Below are positions 15,899 through 23,877 of a stretch of DNA of 47,670 nt, in pieces. The first letter of the stretch is position 1. Each line of letters opens with the position of its first letter. Origin of the DNA: an uncultured Clostridium sp. (lineage in GTDB: Bacteria > Bacillota > Clostridia > Clostridiales > Clostridiaceae); assembly GCA_900543325.1 (NCBI GenBank), contig UQQU01000019.1, positions 1 through 47,670 on the forward strand. The letters run 5' to 3'. The notes under the pieces were generated by a model. That model was given only the letters and a program-made list of their open reading frames with translations. It did not search any database and was not told the origin of the DNA. A program made the translations under genes and the position numbers.

Positions 15899-16164
15899 TA
15901 TAATTCCCCCTCTAAATACTTAGAAATCAATACAGTTCCTATAAATCCTAGGAGAGTTACTATAAGTCCAAGATCTAGATACATTGCTCTATCTTCTACT
16001 GCTCCAAATAAAATCATAATTATTCCTAAAATTATATCTATTGAATCTGCAGCTAAAACTCTATCTATTACATTAGGGCCTTTAAATACCCTGTATAATA
16101 AAACAAAAGCTAAAATGGCTAAAATTATTGAAACTATAGTAAATATAGAATTCATATTCATCAC
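15898..16164 (-). CDS. mbhB: Antiporter subunit MrpF type, MbhB
   Basis: An 88-residue, three-helix MrpF/MnhF homologue (GPNVIDRVLAADSI is the family signature). The GTG start overlaps the mbhA stop as GTGA, with AGGAGG 8 bases upstream inside mbhA; ATG codons lie one and three codons downstream and cannot be excluded. Confidence 0.9.
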   Translation of the reverse strand: MMNMNSIFTIVSIILAILAFVLLYRVFKGPNVIDRVLAADSIDIILGIIMILFGAVEDRAMYLDLGLIVTLLGFIGTVLISKYLEGEL

Positions 16165-16691
16165 CTAAAAAGCCTCCTTACAAAATACTCAAACCTTCCC
16201 TTTATAACTTCTGATGCCTCTTTAGTGTCTTCTGTTTTAGCATCTATCCAATGAATATACATTGCATTTTTATCTCCATCTTCATATATATCCATTGTTA
16301 TAGTTCCTGGTGTTAATGTTATACAATTAGATAACATTGCTAATCCATAATCTGATTTTAAATCTGTAGTTATTTTTACTATTCCTGGATTAATGTTTAA
16401 ATTTGGTGATAATGATTTTATAGCAACACTAAAATTTGCTTTTATTAATTCCCATATATAAACGGGAATAAAAATTATTAAATTTACAAATCTAAACTTT
16501 TTAAATAACCAAAATCCATCTTCTTTAGCAAAAAATGAACTTGAGAAATAAGCAACAACTATAGCTACAATAGCACCTACTATTAACTCTTGAGACCCTA
16601 ATTTTAGAATATTAAAATCCTGCATTAAAAATAAAATCCAAAATAAGTATGACAAAATGAAAGTTCCCACAAATGCTGTCCATTTTTTCAT
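16161..16691 (-). CDS. mbhA: Antiporter subunit MrpE type, MbhA
   Basis: A 176-residue MrpE/MnhE homologue with two or three N-terminal helices and a soluble C-terminal half. The family stretch SNCITLTPGTITMDI is clear. It opens the antiporter module, 18 bases after hypB. Confidence 0.9.
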   Translation of the reverse strand: MKKWTAFVGTFILSYLFWILFLMQDFNILKLGSQELIVGAIVAIVVAYFSSSFFAKEDGFWLFKKFRFVNLIIFIPVYIWELIKANFSVAIKSLSPNLNINPGIVKITTDLKSDYGLAMLSNCITLTPGTITMDIYEDGDKNAMYIHWIDAKTEDTKEASEVIKGRFEYFVRRLFR

Positions 16692-16709
16692 TCACAATCA
16701 CCTTCTATC

Positions 16710-17354
16710 TTATATTTTTTTTATTAACCATTCTGCGAATTCCTTAGTATCGCCTTTTTCTAATGAATTAATTTTAAAAATTTTTGAATTTGGATTTCTA
16801 ATAAGTGTCTGCTCTTTTACTTCATTCTCACTAAATTTAAAGTATTTTATCATATCATATTTAGTAAGAACTAATGCATCTGCCTTTGAAAACATTAATG
16901 GATATTTAACAACTTTATCGTCACCTTCTGGTATACTTAATAATGCCACCTTTAATACTTCTCCAATATCAAATTCTGCTGGACATACTAAATTACCTAT
17001 GTTTTCAACTATAATAATATCTAATTCATCTAAATTAAAATTTTCTATTATATTCTTTATAGACATAGCTTCTATATGACAGGCTCCTTGCGTATTAAGT
17101 TGTACAACTGGTACTCCTGCATCTTGCATCTTTTTAGCATCTATAGTGCCTTCTATATCACCTTCTATTACACCAACCTTTAAGCCTTTACTTTTAAGTT
17201 CTTCTATTAAATTCAATATAAACGTTGTTTTTCCAGCACCTGGAGATCCCATTATATTAATCATTTTTACATTTTTATTCTCAAGCTCTTCCTGTACTTC
17301 TTTATGACAATCTTCATTCCACTCTAAAATTTGTCTTACAACTTTTATTTGCAT
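16710..17354 (-). CDS. hypB: Hydrogenase nickel-insertion GTPase HypB
   Basis: A 214-residue SIMIBI-class GTPase that drives nickel delivery to the hydrogenase large subunit. The P-loop GSPGAGKTT is at 36-44, and the metal-site segments NTQGACHIEA and VENIGNLVCP carry the conserved Cys and His. The N-terminal histidine-rich nickel store of some HypB proteins is absent. It follows hypA directly. No hypC, hypD, hypE or hypF is in the window, so these must be elsewhere. Confidence 0.94.
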   Translation of the reverse strand: MQIKVVRQILEWNEDCHKEVQEELENKNVKMINIMGSPGAGKTTFILNLIEELKSKGLKVGVIEGDIEGTIDAKKMQDAGVPVVQLNTQGACHIEAMSIKNIIENFNLDELDIIIVENIGNLVCPAEFDIGEVLKVALLSIPEGDDKVVKYPLMFSKADALVLTKYDMIKYFKFSENEVKEQTLIRNPNSKIFKINSLEKGDTKEFAEWLIKKI

Positions 17355-17696
17355 TTATTCAACCTCCATAGTATCTAAATAAAACTCTCGTCCCCTTGTA
17401 ATTTCATATTTATTTCCCTTGCAAATTGGACAAACATAATTATTTTTTCCTAACTTTCCTTCATAGCTACATTCATTACATTTAATTTCTACTGATATTC
17501 TTTCTATATTTATTTTTGTATTCTCAGCAATAGTATCTTTGGCTACAATATTAAAGTAATAGGATATACAATTTGGTACTAAATCTGTTAATTCACCAAC
17601 CTTAATATTTAACTCTTTTATTCTGTTAATATTATGCTTCTTACCCTCTTCTAAACATATCTTAAGTAATCCCTGAGTTACTGATAATTCATGCAT
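17355..17696 (-). CDS. hypA: Hydrogenase nickel chaperone HypA
   Basis: A 113-residue HypA. It starts with MHELS, where His2 binds nickel, and has a zinc site of two CxxC pairs (CNEC and CPIC). It hands nickel to the large subunit with HypB. It begins 4 bases after the large-subunit stop and is followed at once by hypB, so the maturation pair is translated together with its client. Confidence 0.94.
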   Translation of the reverse strand: MHELSVTQGLLKICLEEGKKHNINRIKELNIKVGELTDLVPNCISYYFNIVAKDTIAENTKINIERISVEIKCNECSYEGKLGKNNYVCPICKGNKYEITRGREFYLDTMEVE

Positions 17697-17700
17697 ACTT

Positions 17701-18783
17701 CTACCTATCTAAACATGAGAAACAAGGATCTATACTTGCTACTATAAGTCCAGCATCTGCAATAGTATTATTTTTTAACATAACTGGAACAGTCATTGCA
17801 TTTTTAAAGGTTGGTACATGAATATTAACTCTTCCATTTGTTTGTCCACCATTTGAAACTACATAGTAAGTAACTTCTCCTCTCGGAGCTTCAGTTACAG
17901 CCATATATTCCCCTACAGGAATCTTAGGAATCTTATTCCCCAAGTTAATAGGGCCATCTGGCATATTTTTAAGAGCTTGCTCAATTATCTTACAGCTTTC
18001 CTCAATTTCTATTAATCTTACAACAGCTCTTGAAAAAACATCACCATCATTTGCTATAGCTACATTGAAATCAAATTCTTCATAGCAATTATAAGGCATT
18101 GTTTTTCTTACATCGAAATTAACCCCAGAAGCTCTTCCATGTGGTCCACAAGCTCCATAATTTAATGCATCATCTTTTGTTAATATTCCAACACCTTTAG
18201 TTCTTGCTGCTATACTTGAATCTTTAGCATAAACATTATAAATATTTTTATATTCCCGCCTTAGCTCTTCTATCATCTTTATTAATGTTTCTTTTTGTTC
18301 TTTAGTTATATCTCTTCTTGCTCCCCCAATTATGTTCATAGCATAATTTACTCTATTTCCTGATATAACCTCTAACATATCCATTATTTTTTCCCTTGAG
18401 GCAAAACACATCATAAATAAAGAATCAAATGCTACTATATGAGCAGCTAATCCTAACCAAAGATAATGAGAATGTAATCTTTCTAATTCACTTAATATTA
18501 CTCTTATATAACTTCCCCTCTTAGGAACCTCCATGCCCGCAATATTTTCTACAGCTAAACAATAAGTCATTGCATGAGAATGAGAACAAATTCCACATAC
18601 TCTTTCAACTAAAGTTATGGTTTGAATAGGATTTCTAATTTCCGTTAATTTTTCTATGCCTCTATGGTTATATCCTATAAAAACTTCTGAATCCTTTATA
18701 ACTTCACCTTCAGTAAGAAGCCTAACATGTACCGGTTCTTCTAACGCAGGATGATATGGTCCTAATGGTAAAACGTAACTCAA
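17701..18783 (-). CDS. mbhL: [NiFe] hydrogenase large (catalytic) subunit, group 4
   Basis: A 360-residue catalytic subunit. Both nickel-binding motifs are intact: L1 RVCGICSHSH (Cys63, Cys66, His70) and L2 DPCFSC (Cys354, Cys357). The protein stops three residues after L2 (LDR), so there is no C-terminal peptide to remove and no maturation protease is needed, as in Ech-type enzymes. It is a proton-reducing, ferredoxin-coupled group 4 enzyme, not the inactive complex I NuoD, since all four cysteines remain. The start is TTG, placed after GGAGGG. In Pyrococcus this gene lies after the antiporter genes; here it lies before them. Confidence 0.95.
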   Translation of the reverse strand: MSYVLPLGPYHPALEEPVHVRLLTEGEVIKDSEVFIGYNHRGIEKLTEIRNPIQTITLVERVCGICSHSHAMTYCLAVENIAGMEVPKRGSYIRVILSELERLHSHYLWLGLAAHIVAFDSLFMMCFASREKIMDMLEVISGNRVNYAMNIIGGARRDITKEQKETLIKMIEELRREYKNIYNVYAKDSSIAARTKGVGILTKDDALNYGACGPHGRASGVNFDVRKTMPYNCYEEFDFNVAIANDGDVFSRAVVRLIEIEESCKIIEQALKNMPDGPINLGNKIPKIPVGEYMAVTEAPRGEVTYYVVSNGGQTNGRVNIHVPTFKNAMTVPVMLKNNTIADAGLIVASIDPCFSCLDR

Positions 18784-18797
18784 GCTTTTCCCTCCTT

Positions 18798-19175
18798 TTA
18801 ATTATCCTTTAATTTTTTAAGTTCATTTAGAGGCATTATAAGTATTTGCCCCTCACCTTCTTTAAACTCTTCCGGTAAAAATAATCTTCCAGTAAATATT
18901 AATCCTTCAAATTTTAACGGCATCATTTCTTGTATTTCTTCTTCAAACCATTGCGCACCTTTATATACATTAGTTACTGTTGGTAATATATTTTCTCCTT
19001 TCACATGATAATGTCTCCTAACCTCATCGTACTCTAGGGTATAAACTACTACATTATTTTTCTCAGCATCAACATAACCATTTATAGCTACTAATCTTCC
19101 GCCTTTATCCCTAACATCCTGTACTTTTGATACAATATCTTTCTTTTGAATTTCTTCTACCGTAATACTACCCAT
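18798..19175 (-). CDS. mbhK: Hydrogenase NuoC-like subunit, MbhK
   Basis: A 125-residue homologue of the 30 kDa NuoC subunit of complex I. It carries LEYDEVRRHYHVKGE and the FEGLIFTGRLFLPEEF region typical of the Ech/Mbh versions. It supports assembly of the large and small subunits. It is the first gene of the operon, with GGAGGAG before the ATG. The upstream 250 bases hold the operon promoter; on the minus strand I see two TATAAT strings (19242-19247 and 19264-19269) but no convincing -35. Confidence 0.88.
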   Translation of the reverse strand: MGSITVEEIQKKDIVSKVQDVRDKGGRLVAINGYVDAEKNNVVVYTLEYDEVRRHYHVKGENILPTVTNVYKGAQWFEEEIQEMMPLKFEGLIFTGRLFLPEEFKEGEGQILIMPLNELKKLKDN

Positions 19176-19359
19176 AATACTCCTCCTTGCATCAGGAAAA
19201 TTTTATTATTTTTGTATTTATTTTACATCATCTTACTCTTTATTATACATAAGATTAAAGCTTATTATAATAGAATTTTCGAATTTTTTTTAAAATAAAC
19301 CTCACTATTTATTCTTCCTTTCATTAATACTATTTTTTGTTTTATATCTATAACTTTTA

Positions 19360-19368
19360 TGCTATAAT
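19360..19368 (+). promoter_or_regulatory. Extended -10 promoter
   Basis: TGCTATAAT is an extended -10 with perfect TATAAT, about 55 bases before the start at 19423. A TTGTTT lies upstream at a long 20-base spacing. Confidence 0.55.
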
Positions 19369-19422
19369 GTCTATATAATTGTTGTTAATATAGTATAATT
19401 TATAATAAAAGGAGTTTTTGCA

Positions 19423-19839
19423 ATGGGTTTCAAAGATAAAATGACTAAATATTACTCTGATGCATACATGAATAAATATGGAGATAGAATGACAAGTGTT
19501 TCTGGTACGGTTTTATCAGTTAAGACAGAAACTAAGAGTTTTCTAGGAATTTTCAATAGATTACATGTTTGGCTAGTTGTTAAGTCTGATGCTGGTAAAC
19601 AAATAGCTAAATGTGAATATAAAAGAAATAGATGGTTCAAAAAACCAGAGTTTATCGATATATCTCAAGGTCACAAAATAATTGTTATGGGAATTAAAGG
19701 TGAAAAAGGTAAAGCAAATTCTGAAGTTGTTATGGCTTCAAACATTGCAAACTTAACTACAAGAAAAGACTTACACCCATTTGATCATAGCCAAATAAAG
19801 AAAGCTAGACAACAAGCTACTAGAATGAGAACTAGATAG
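19423..19839 (+). CDS. Small basic protein, probable OB-fold
   Basis: A 138-residue basic protein I cannot assign to a named family. The middle (about 25-110) reads as alternating strands with SVSGTVLSVK, HVWLVVKSDAG and GHKIIVMGIKGE, a pattern like an OB-fold; the tail is rich in Arg/Lys/Gln (KKARQQATRMRTR), which suggests nucleic-acid binding. That is inference. AAAGGAG precedes the ATG, and a strong terminator follows. It is divergent from the hydrogenase operon. Confidence 0.75.
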   Translation: MGFKDKMTKYYSDAYMNKYGDRMTSVSGTVLSVKTETKSFLGIFNRLHVWLVVKSDAGKQIAKCEYKRNRWFKKPEFIDISQGHKIIVMGIKGEKGKANSEVVMASNIANLTTRKDLHPFDHSQIKKARQQATRMRTR

Positions 19840-19849
19840 TTTAAATATA

Positions 19850-19884
19850 AAAAAGAGATTTTGCAAAATGCAAAATCTCTTTTT
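19850..19884. terminator. Bidirectional terminator
   Basis: A perfect 15 bp stem (AAAAAGAGATTTTGC 19850-19864 with 19870-19884) has a 5-base loop and T-runs on both sides. Confidence 0.92.
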
Positions 19885-19899
19885 AACTTATTTTAACTT

Positions 19900-20562
19900 T
19901 TATTTACAATGTTCACATTTAAAATCTTTTCCACTTTCGTGTACTGTTCCACTATTTATTACCTTACTTCTTGCTAATGTTCTACAAGTATTTTTTGAAT
20001 GATAAGTTTTTCCCTTTGGAGTCCAATATACTATATCTTCTTCCTTTGATTCTTCATTAAACTTTTCCATAATTTCTTTATTTTCTATAAATTCCTTAAC
20101 ATCATTAATTAAAATATCATCAATATTTTCAGAAGAATTATTAAACTCATCTATTACCCTTTCTTCTATTTCATTTATATTTTCTACTAATTCTATTAAT
20201 TCAGTTTTTTCCACATTATTTACTTCATCTATACTATCTGTTTTATCTATAAATTTCACTTCTTCAATTTCTTCAGTTAATGTATCAATAGCTACTTCTT
20301 CTAACACTTGACTATCTCTCTCATTAATATTACTATTAGCATTAACTTTTATATCATTTATCTCAACTGATACTACTTCATTTATATTTTTATATTCTTT
20401 TATATCTTCCTCTTCTTTACCCCATTTTTTAAAAATAGATAAAGGTAAGTTTTCAAGAACTGTTACTCCTACATTTCTTCTTATAAAATCGCCTTTAAAA
20501 ATATATATAATACAAATCACAACTATTATTGCTACTATTATTTCAACCATCAGTATTTTCAT
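19900..20562 (-). CDS. Membrane-anchored acidic protein with C-terminal Cys/His motif
   Basis: A 220-residue protein of unknown function. It has one N-terminal membrane helix (about 4-23), a long acidic Glu/Asp/Asn-rich spacer (about 50-175, probably extended or coiled) and a compact C-terminal module of ~43 residues: YWTPKGKTYHSKNTC, then a Ser/Thr-rich turn and CEHC at the very end. One His and three Cys could bind zinc. Similar YWTP..YH..C modules occur appended to secreted or DNA-acting proteins in Firmicutes. It stands alone in the minus direction. Confidence 0.7.
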   Translation of the reverse strand: MKILMVEIIVAIIVVICIIYIFKGDFIRRNVGVTVLENLPLSIFKKWGKEEEDIKEYKNINEVVSVEINDIKVNANSNINERDSQVLEEVAIDTLTEEIEEVKFIDKTDSIDEVNNVEKTELIELVENINEIEERVIDEFNNSSENIDDILINDVKEFIENKEIMEKFNEESKEEDIVYWTPKGKTYHSKNTCRTLARSKVINSGTVHESGKDFKCEHCK

Positions 20563-20836
20563 CCTATCTATATTTATTCTAATTTTATTTATAAACTCTT
20601 TAACAGTATTGATTATACTATTAACACTAGCATTAAATAAAGTACTATTATAAATATTATTTATTTATTAGATAAAAATTTTTATTAATTTAGAAAAATT
20701 AATAAAAATAAATATGGGGATTTATATTATTATTTATGCTTTTACTAGGTGTTATATTAGTTTTCAAATTAAAAAGGCCTCTACGTTTAAATATTGATCA
20801 TAAAATAAAGCATTAGTTTATTAATCAAGAAAAAAA
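20563..20836. other. AT-rich spacer without a clear gene
   Basis: I see no supported gene here. A 26-codon plus-strand ORF (20736-20816) would encode a short hydrophobic peptide with a basic tail, but its ribosome site is poor. The rest is AT-rich sequence upstream of the acidic membrane-protein gene. Confidence 0.4.
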
Positions 20837-20862
20837 GGACGGTAAGCATAGACTCACTGTCC
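20837..20862 (-). terminator. Probable terminator after thiI
   Basis: Arms 20837-20843 and 20856-20862 pair over 7 bases with one A-C mismatch on the minus strand, followed by seven T. It lies about 25 bases past the thiI stop. Confidence 0.55.
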
Positions 20863-20887
20863 CCTAATAATGTAGTAATAATAATTG

Positions 20888-22045
20888 TTAAAATACTACT
20901 AATTCAGTTTCATTAATAGCCTTTTCTACCATTGCATCTACATCTAAAACAGACTCTGCTTTTCTCATTGCTTCTAGTTGAGGTTTAGTTTTAGGATGCT
21001 TTGGTACAAAAATAGTACAACAATCTTCATATGGTAAAATTGAAGTTTCATATGTTCCTATTTCCTTAGCGATATCCATAATATCACCTTTATCCATTGC
21101 AATTAATGGTCTAAATACTGGTCTATCTGCACAATCAGTACTTACTATTAATCCTTCCATAGTTTGACTTGCAACTTGCCCTATACTTTCCCCACTTGAA
21201 ATTGATTGTACTCCATACTTTTCAGCTAAAACACAAGCACATCTCATCATAAATCTTCTCATTAATATAGTTAATTCATCTTGTCTACACTTTTCCATTA
21301 TATCTAATTGAATATCTGTAAATGGTACTATGTATAAATTAACTCTTTCTGTATAATTAGAAAGAATTTTAGCTAATTCTTTAACCTTATCTTTAGCTCT
21401 TTCTGAAGTATATGGATGACTATGATAATATACACAGTTAAGCTCTACACCTCTTCTAGCCATTAAATATCCTGCAACTGGAGAGTCTATTCCTCCTGAT
21501 AACATAAGCATTGTACTACCATTCATTCCATAAGGTAATCCTCCAACACCCTTTATTTTATCTTTGCTTGTAAATACATATGCTTTTTCTCTAATCTCAA
21601 TATTTACTAAACATTCTGGATTCTTAACATCAACTTCTAATCCATCTCCAAAATGATGAAGTACATATCCTCCTACATTTCTAGAAGTTTCAATAGAATT
21701 TAATTGGAACTTTTTATTTGCTCTATTTGTTTCTATTTTAAATGTCTTTGGATTAGCTTCTTTTACTTTTCTTAAAGCCTCTTCTTTTATGGCAGTTAAA
21801 TCCCTTTCTACTTCAGTAACTATACATACTTCAGATACTCCAAAAACTTTTCTTACTCTTTCTACAGCTGCATCAATATCCTCTGCTTTAATAAATCCTC
21901 TTCCTTGATCAGTAACAAATTCAAATTGTAATCCAGAAAGTTTCTTTTCTATATTTTCTTTTAATCTTCTTTCAAACTTCCCTCTGTTTAATCCTTTTAG
22001 AAATATTTCTGAAGCATATTTAACTAATATTAATTTATTATTCAT
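20888..22045 (-). CDS. thiI: tRNA 4-thiouridine synthase ThiI
   Basis: A 385-residue sulfurtransferase that makes s4U8 in tRNA and can supply sulfur for thiazole. It has an N-terminal ferredoxin-like part and THUMP domain (about 1-165) and a PP-loop ATPase (MLSGGIDSPVAGYLMARR, about 180-197). The C-terminal rhodanese domain of the E. coli protein is absent, as in many Firmicutes. It overlaps iscS by ATGA, so IscS is its probable persulfide donor. Confidence 0.95.
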   Translation of the reverse strand: MNNKLILVKYASEIFLKGLNRGKFERRLKENIEKKLSGLQFEFVTDQGRGFIKAEDIDAAVERVRKVFGVSEVCIVTEVERDLTAIKEEALRKVKEANPKTFKIETNRANKKFQLNSIETSRNVGGYVLHHFGDGLEVDVKNPECLVNIEIREKAYVFTSKDKIKGVGGLPYGMNGSTMLMLSGGIDSPVAGYLMARRGVELNCVYYHSHPYTSERAKDKVKELAKILSNYTERVNLYIVPFTDIQLDIMEKCRQDELTILMRRFMMRCACVLAEKYGVQSISSGESIGQVASQTMEGLIVSTDCADRPVFRPLIAMDKGDIMDIAKEIGTYETSILPYEDCCTIFVPKHPKTKPQLEAMRKAESVLDVDAMVEKAINETELVVF

Positions 22046-23184
22046 CTTTTTATTCTCCTTAAAAACATTAATGACTTTTTCAGTACATCAATTGTATAAT
22101 CTACTTCTTCCTTTGTATTTTCGTATGAGAATGAGAACCTTATAGCAGACTCAATTTCTCTATTATTCAATCCTAAAGCCTTTATTACATAACTTCCATG
22201 GGCTGCACTACTTTTTGATGTACATGCCGAACCAGTAGCAACATATATTCCTGATTCCTCTAGTAAATGTAATAAAACCTCTGCTCTTACTCCTAGGAAA
22301 GATACATTTAAAATATAAGGACTAAATCCCTCTATTCCACTATTTATTCTAATATCCTTTATCTCTTTTAATCTTTCAATAAAATAAGCTTTAAGTTCAG
22401 AAACTTCCTTATATCTTTTATCCATATTTTCAAAAGTAATTTTGGCAGCTTTTTCAAAGCCAATTATGCCTGGAAGATTTTCTGTACCTGCTCTAAAGCC
22501 TCTTTCTTGGCTTCCACCTGAAATAAGAGAGTTTAATATTATTCCTTTTTTTATATAAACTAATCCAGCTCCCTTAGGTCCATGAATTTTATGTCCTGCA
22601 ACTGTTAATAAATCTATTTTATCTTTATTAACATCAATAGGTAATTTCCCATAGCCTTGAACAGCATCTACATGAAATTTTGCTCTAGAACTTTTTTCCT
22701 TTATCAGATTTCCTATAGCCTCAAGATCTTGTATAGCACCCATTTCATTATTAACATACATTATTGACACTAAAACAGTATCTTTACATATTGCCTCTTC
22801 TAAATCTTCTAATAAAATTCTTCCTTCATTATCTACATCTAAATATGTAATTTTGACACCTTTATCTTCTAACTCTTTACATGTGTTAATTATTGAATGA
22901 TGCTCAAAAGTAGTTGTTATAAGATGATGACCTGGCTTTAATAATCCCTTTAAAACAAGATTATTCCCTTCGCTTCCACCAGATGTAAAATAAATCTCAT
23001 CTTTATTGCATTTAATGGTAGATGCAAAATACTCTCTAGCTTCATTCAATCTTTTCTCACAGTTCATCCCTATCTTATGTAAAGATGATGGATTGCCAAA
23101 ATACTCTTTCATACCTTTACTTACTTCTTCTATTACTTCATCATAAGGCATTGTAGTAGCACTATTATCAAAATAAATATTCAA
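22042..23184 (-). CDS. iscS: Cysteine desulfurase, IscS/NifS type
   Basis: A PLP enzyme of about 380 residues that takes sulfur from cysteine as an enzyme persulfide. The PLP lysine is in VAGHKIHGPKG and the catalytic cysteine in ATGSACTSKS. I place the start at the TTG giving MNIYFDNSATT, since GGAG lies 9 bases upstream; another TTG two codons earlier is only 3 bases from it. It is translationally coupled to thiI, which suggests a dedicated tRNA-thiolation donor. Confidence 0.93.
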   Translation of the reverse strand: MNIYFDNSATTMPYDEVIEEVSKGMKEYFGNPSSLHKIGMNCEKRLNEAREYFASTIKCNKDEIYFTSGGSEGNNLVLKGLLKPGHHLITTTFEHHSIINTCKELEDKGVKITYLDVDNEGRILLEDLEEAICKDTVLVSIMYVNNEMGAIQDLEAIGNLIKEKSSRAKFHVDAVQGYGKLPIDVNKDKIDLLTVAGHKIHGPKGAGLVYIKKGIILNSLISGGSQERGFRAGTENLPGIIGFEKAAKITFENMDKRYKEVSELKAYFIERLKEIKDIRINSGIEGFSPYILNVSFLGVRAEVLLHLLEESGIYVATGSACTSKSSAAHGSYVIKALGLNNREIESAIRFSFSYENTKEEVDYTIDVLKKSLMFLRRIKR

Positions 23185-23391
23185 TGACAATCACTCCTTT
23201 CTTTTAGTATTTACATCATAAGTGAAATTTAAAATTTTAATTTTACAAATTAAACTTACAACTTTAACATTAGGAAAAATTCTTTCATATTAATTTAAAA
23301 TTCTACCATTTACTTTGCAATAAGTAAATAATTTATAGAATAAAATCTAGTATTCCTATCATTTTTCTATGAAATATATATAAATTTATAT

Positions 23392-23440
23392 AAAAACTAG
23401 GGAGCTTTTTACTCTTTTAGTAAAAAACTCCCTAGTTTTT
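23392..23440 (-). terminator. Terminator of the thr operon
   Basis: A 22 bp stem with one mismatch (23392-23413 with 23419-23440) overlaps the end of the ACT-domain gene and is T-rich on both strands. Confidence 0.88.
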
Positions 23441-23876
23441 ATTCCATTGCAATGAATTCAACTTTTTCAACGAATTCTAATTCTTTTAAATCATCTAACA
23501 TTTTACCTAATTCAATTTTCATTGTTGATATATCAATGGTCAAATTTAAGTTTGCTAAATTATTAATTGGAATACCTTGATCAATAGTTAAAATATTTCC
23601 ACCTTGTTCAGAAATAAAATTTAATATGTTAGAAAGTACACCCTTTTTATGAGCAATTATCATATTAAAAGTTGCTTTCCTCCCATTAGACATTTGAGAA
23701 AATTCAAACACATAATCTCTATACTTATAATAAACACTTCTACTTATTCCTGCTAACTTAGTAGCTTCAGTAATCTCCTTTACCTTACCTTCCTGTAAGA
23801 TTTTTTTTGTGTTAATTACCTTTTCAAATACCTCTGGCAAAACCCTTTTATCAATAACTAAATAATCATTGTTCAT
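23439..23876 (-). CDS. HTH-ACT domain protein, UPF0735 (PheB-like)
   Basis: A 145-residue protein of the UPF0735 family. Residues ~25-55 look like a helix-turn-helix (EATKLAGISRSVYYKYRD), followed by an ACT domain (about 70-140), which usually binds an amino acid. It is the third gene after thrC and thrB, so it may sense threonine or a related amino acid and act as a regulator. I chose the ATG one base after the thrB stop (spaced from AAAGGTG); a GTG three codons earlier also exists. The B. subtilis member is called PheB, but chorismate mutase or prephenate dehydratase activity is not supported by its size. Confidence 0.85.
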   Translation of the reverse strand: MNNDYLVIDKRVLPEVFEKVINTKKILQEGKVKEITEATKLAGISRSVYYKYRDYVFEFSQMSNGRKATFNMIIAHKKGVLSNILNFISEQGGNILTIDQGIPINNLANLNLTIDISTMKIELGKMLDDLKELEFVEKVEFIAME

Positions 23877-23877
23877 A

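Noticed and set aside
14245..16691. Stand-alone Mrp Na+/H+ antiporter operon
   Set aside because: There is no full MrpA; small MbhD and MbhE pieces and adjacent hydrogenase genes show this is the antiporter arm of an Mbh complex.
19176..19422. Rex or Fnr operator between the hydrogenase operon and the divergent gene
   Set aside because: TTGTTAATA at 19380-19388 resembles half a Rex site, but the other half is missing.
20736..20816. Plus-strand 26-codon ORF for a hydrophobic peptide with basic tail
   Set aside because: Only a weak GGGGA 15 bases upstream, no terminator of its own, and no recognised family.
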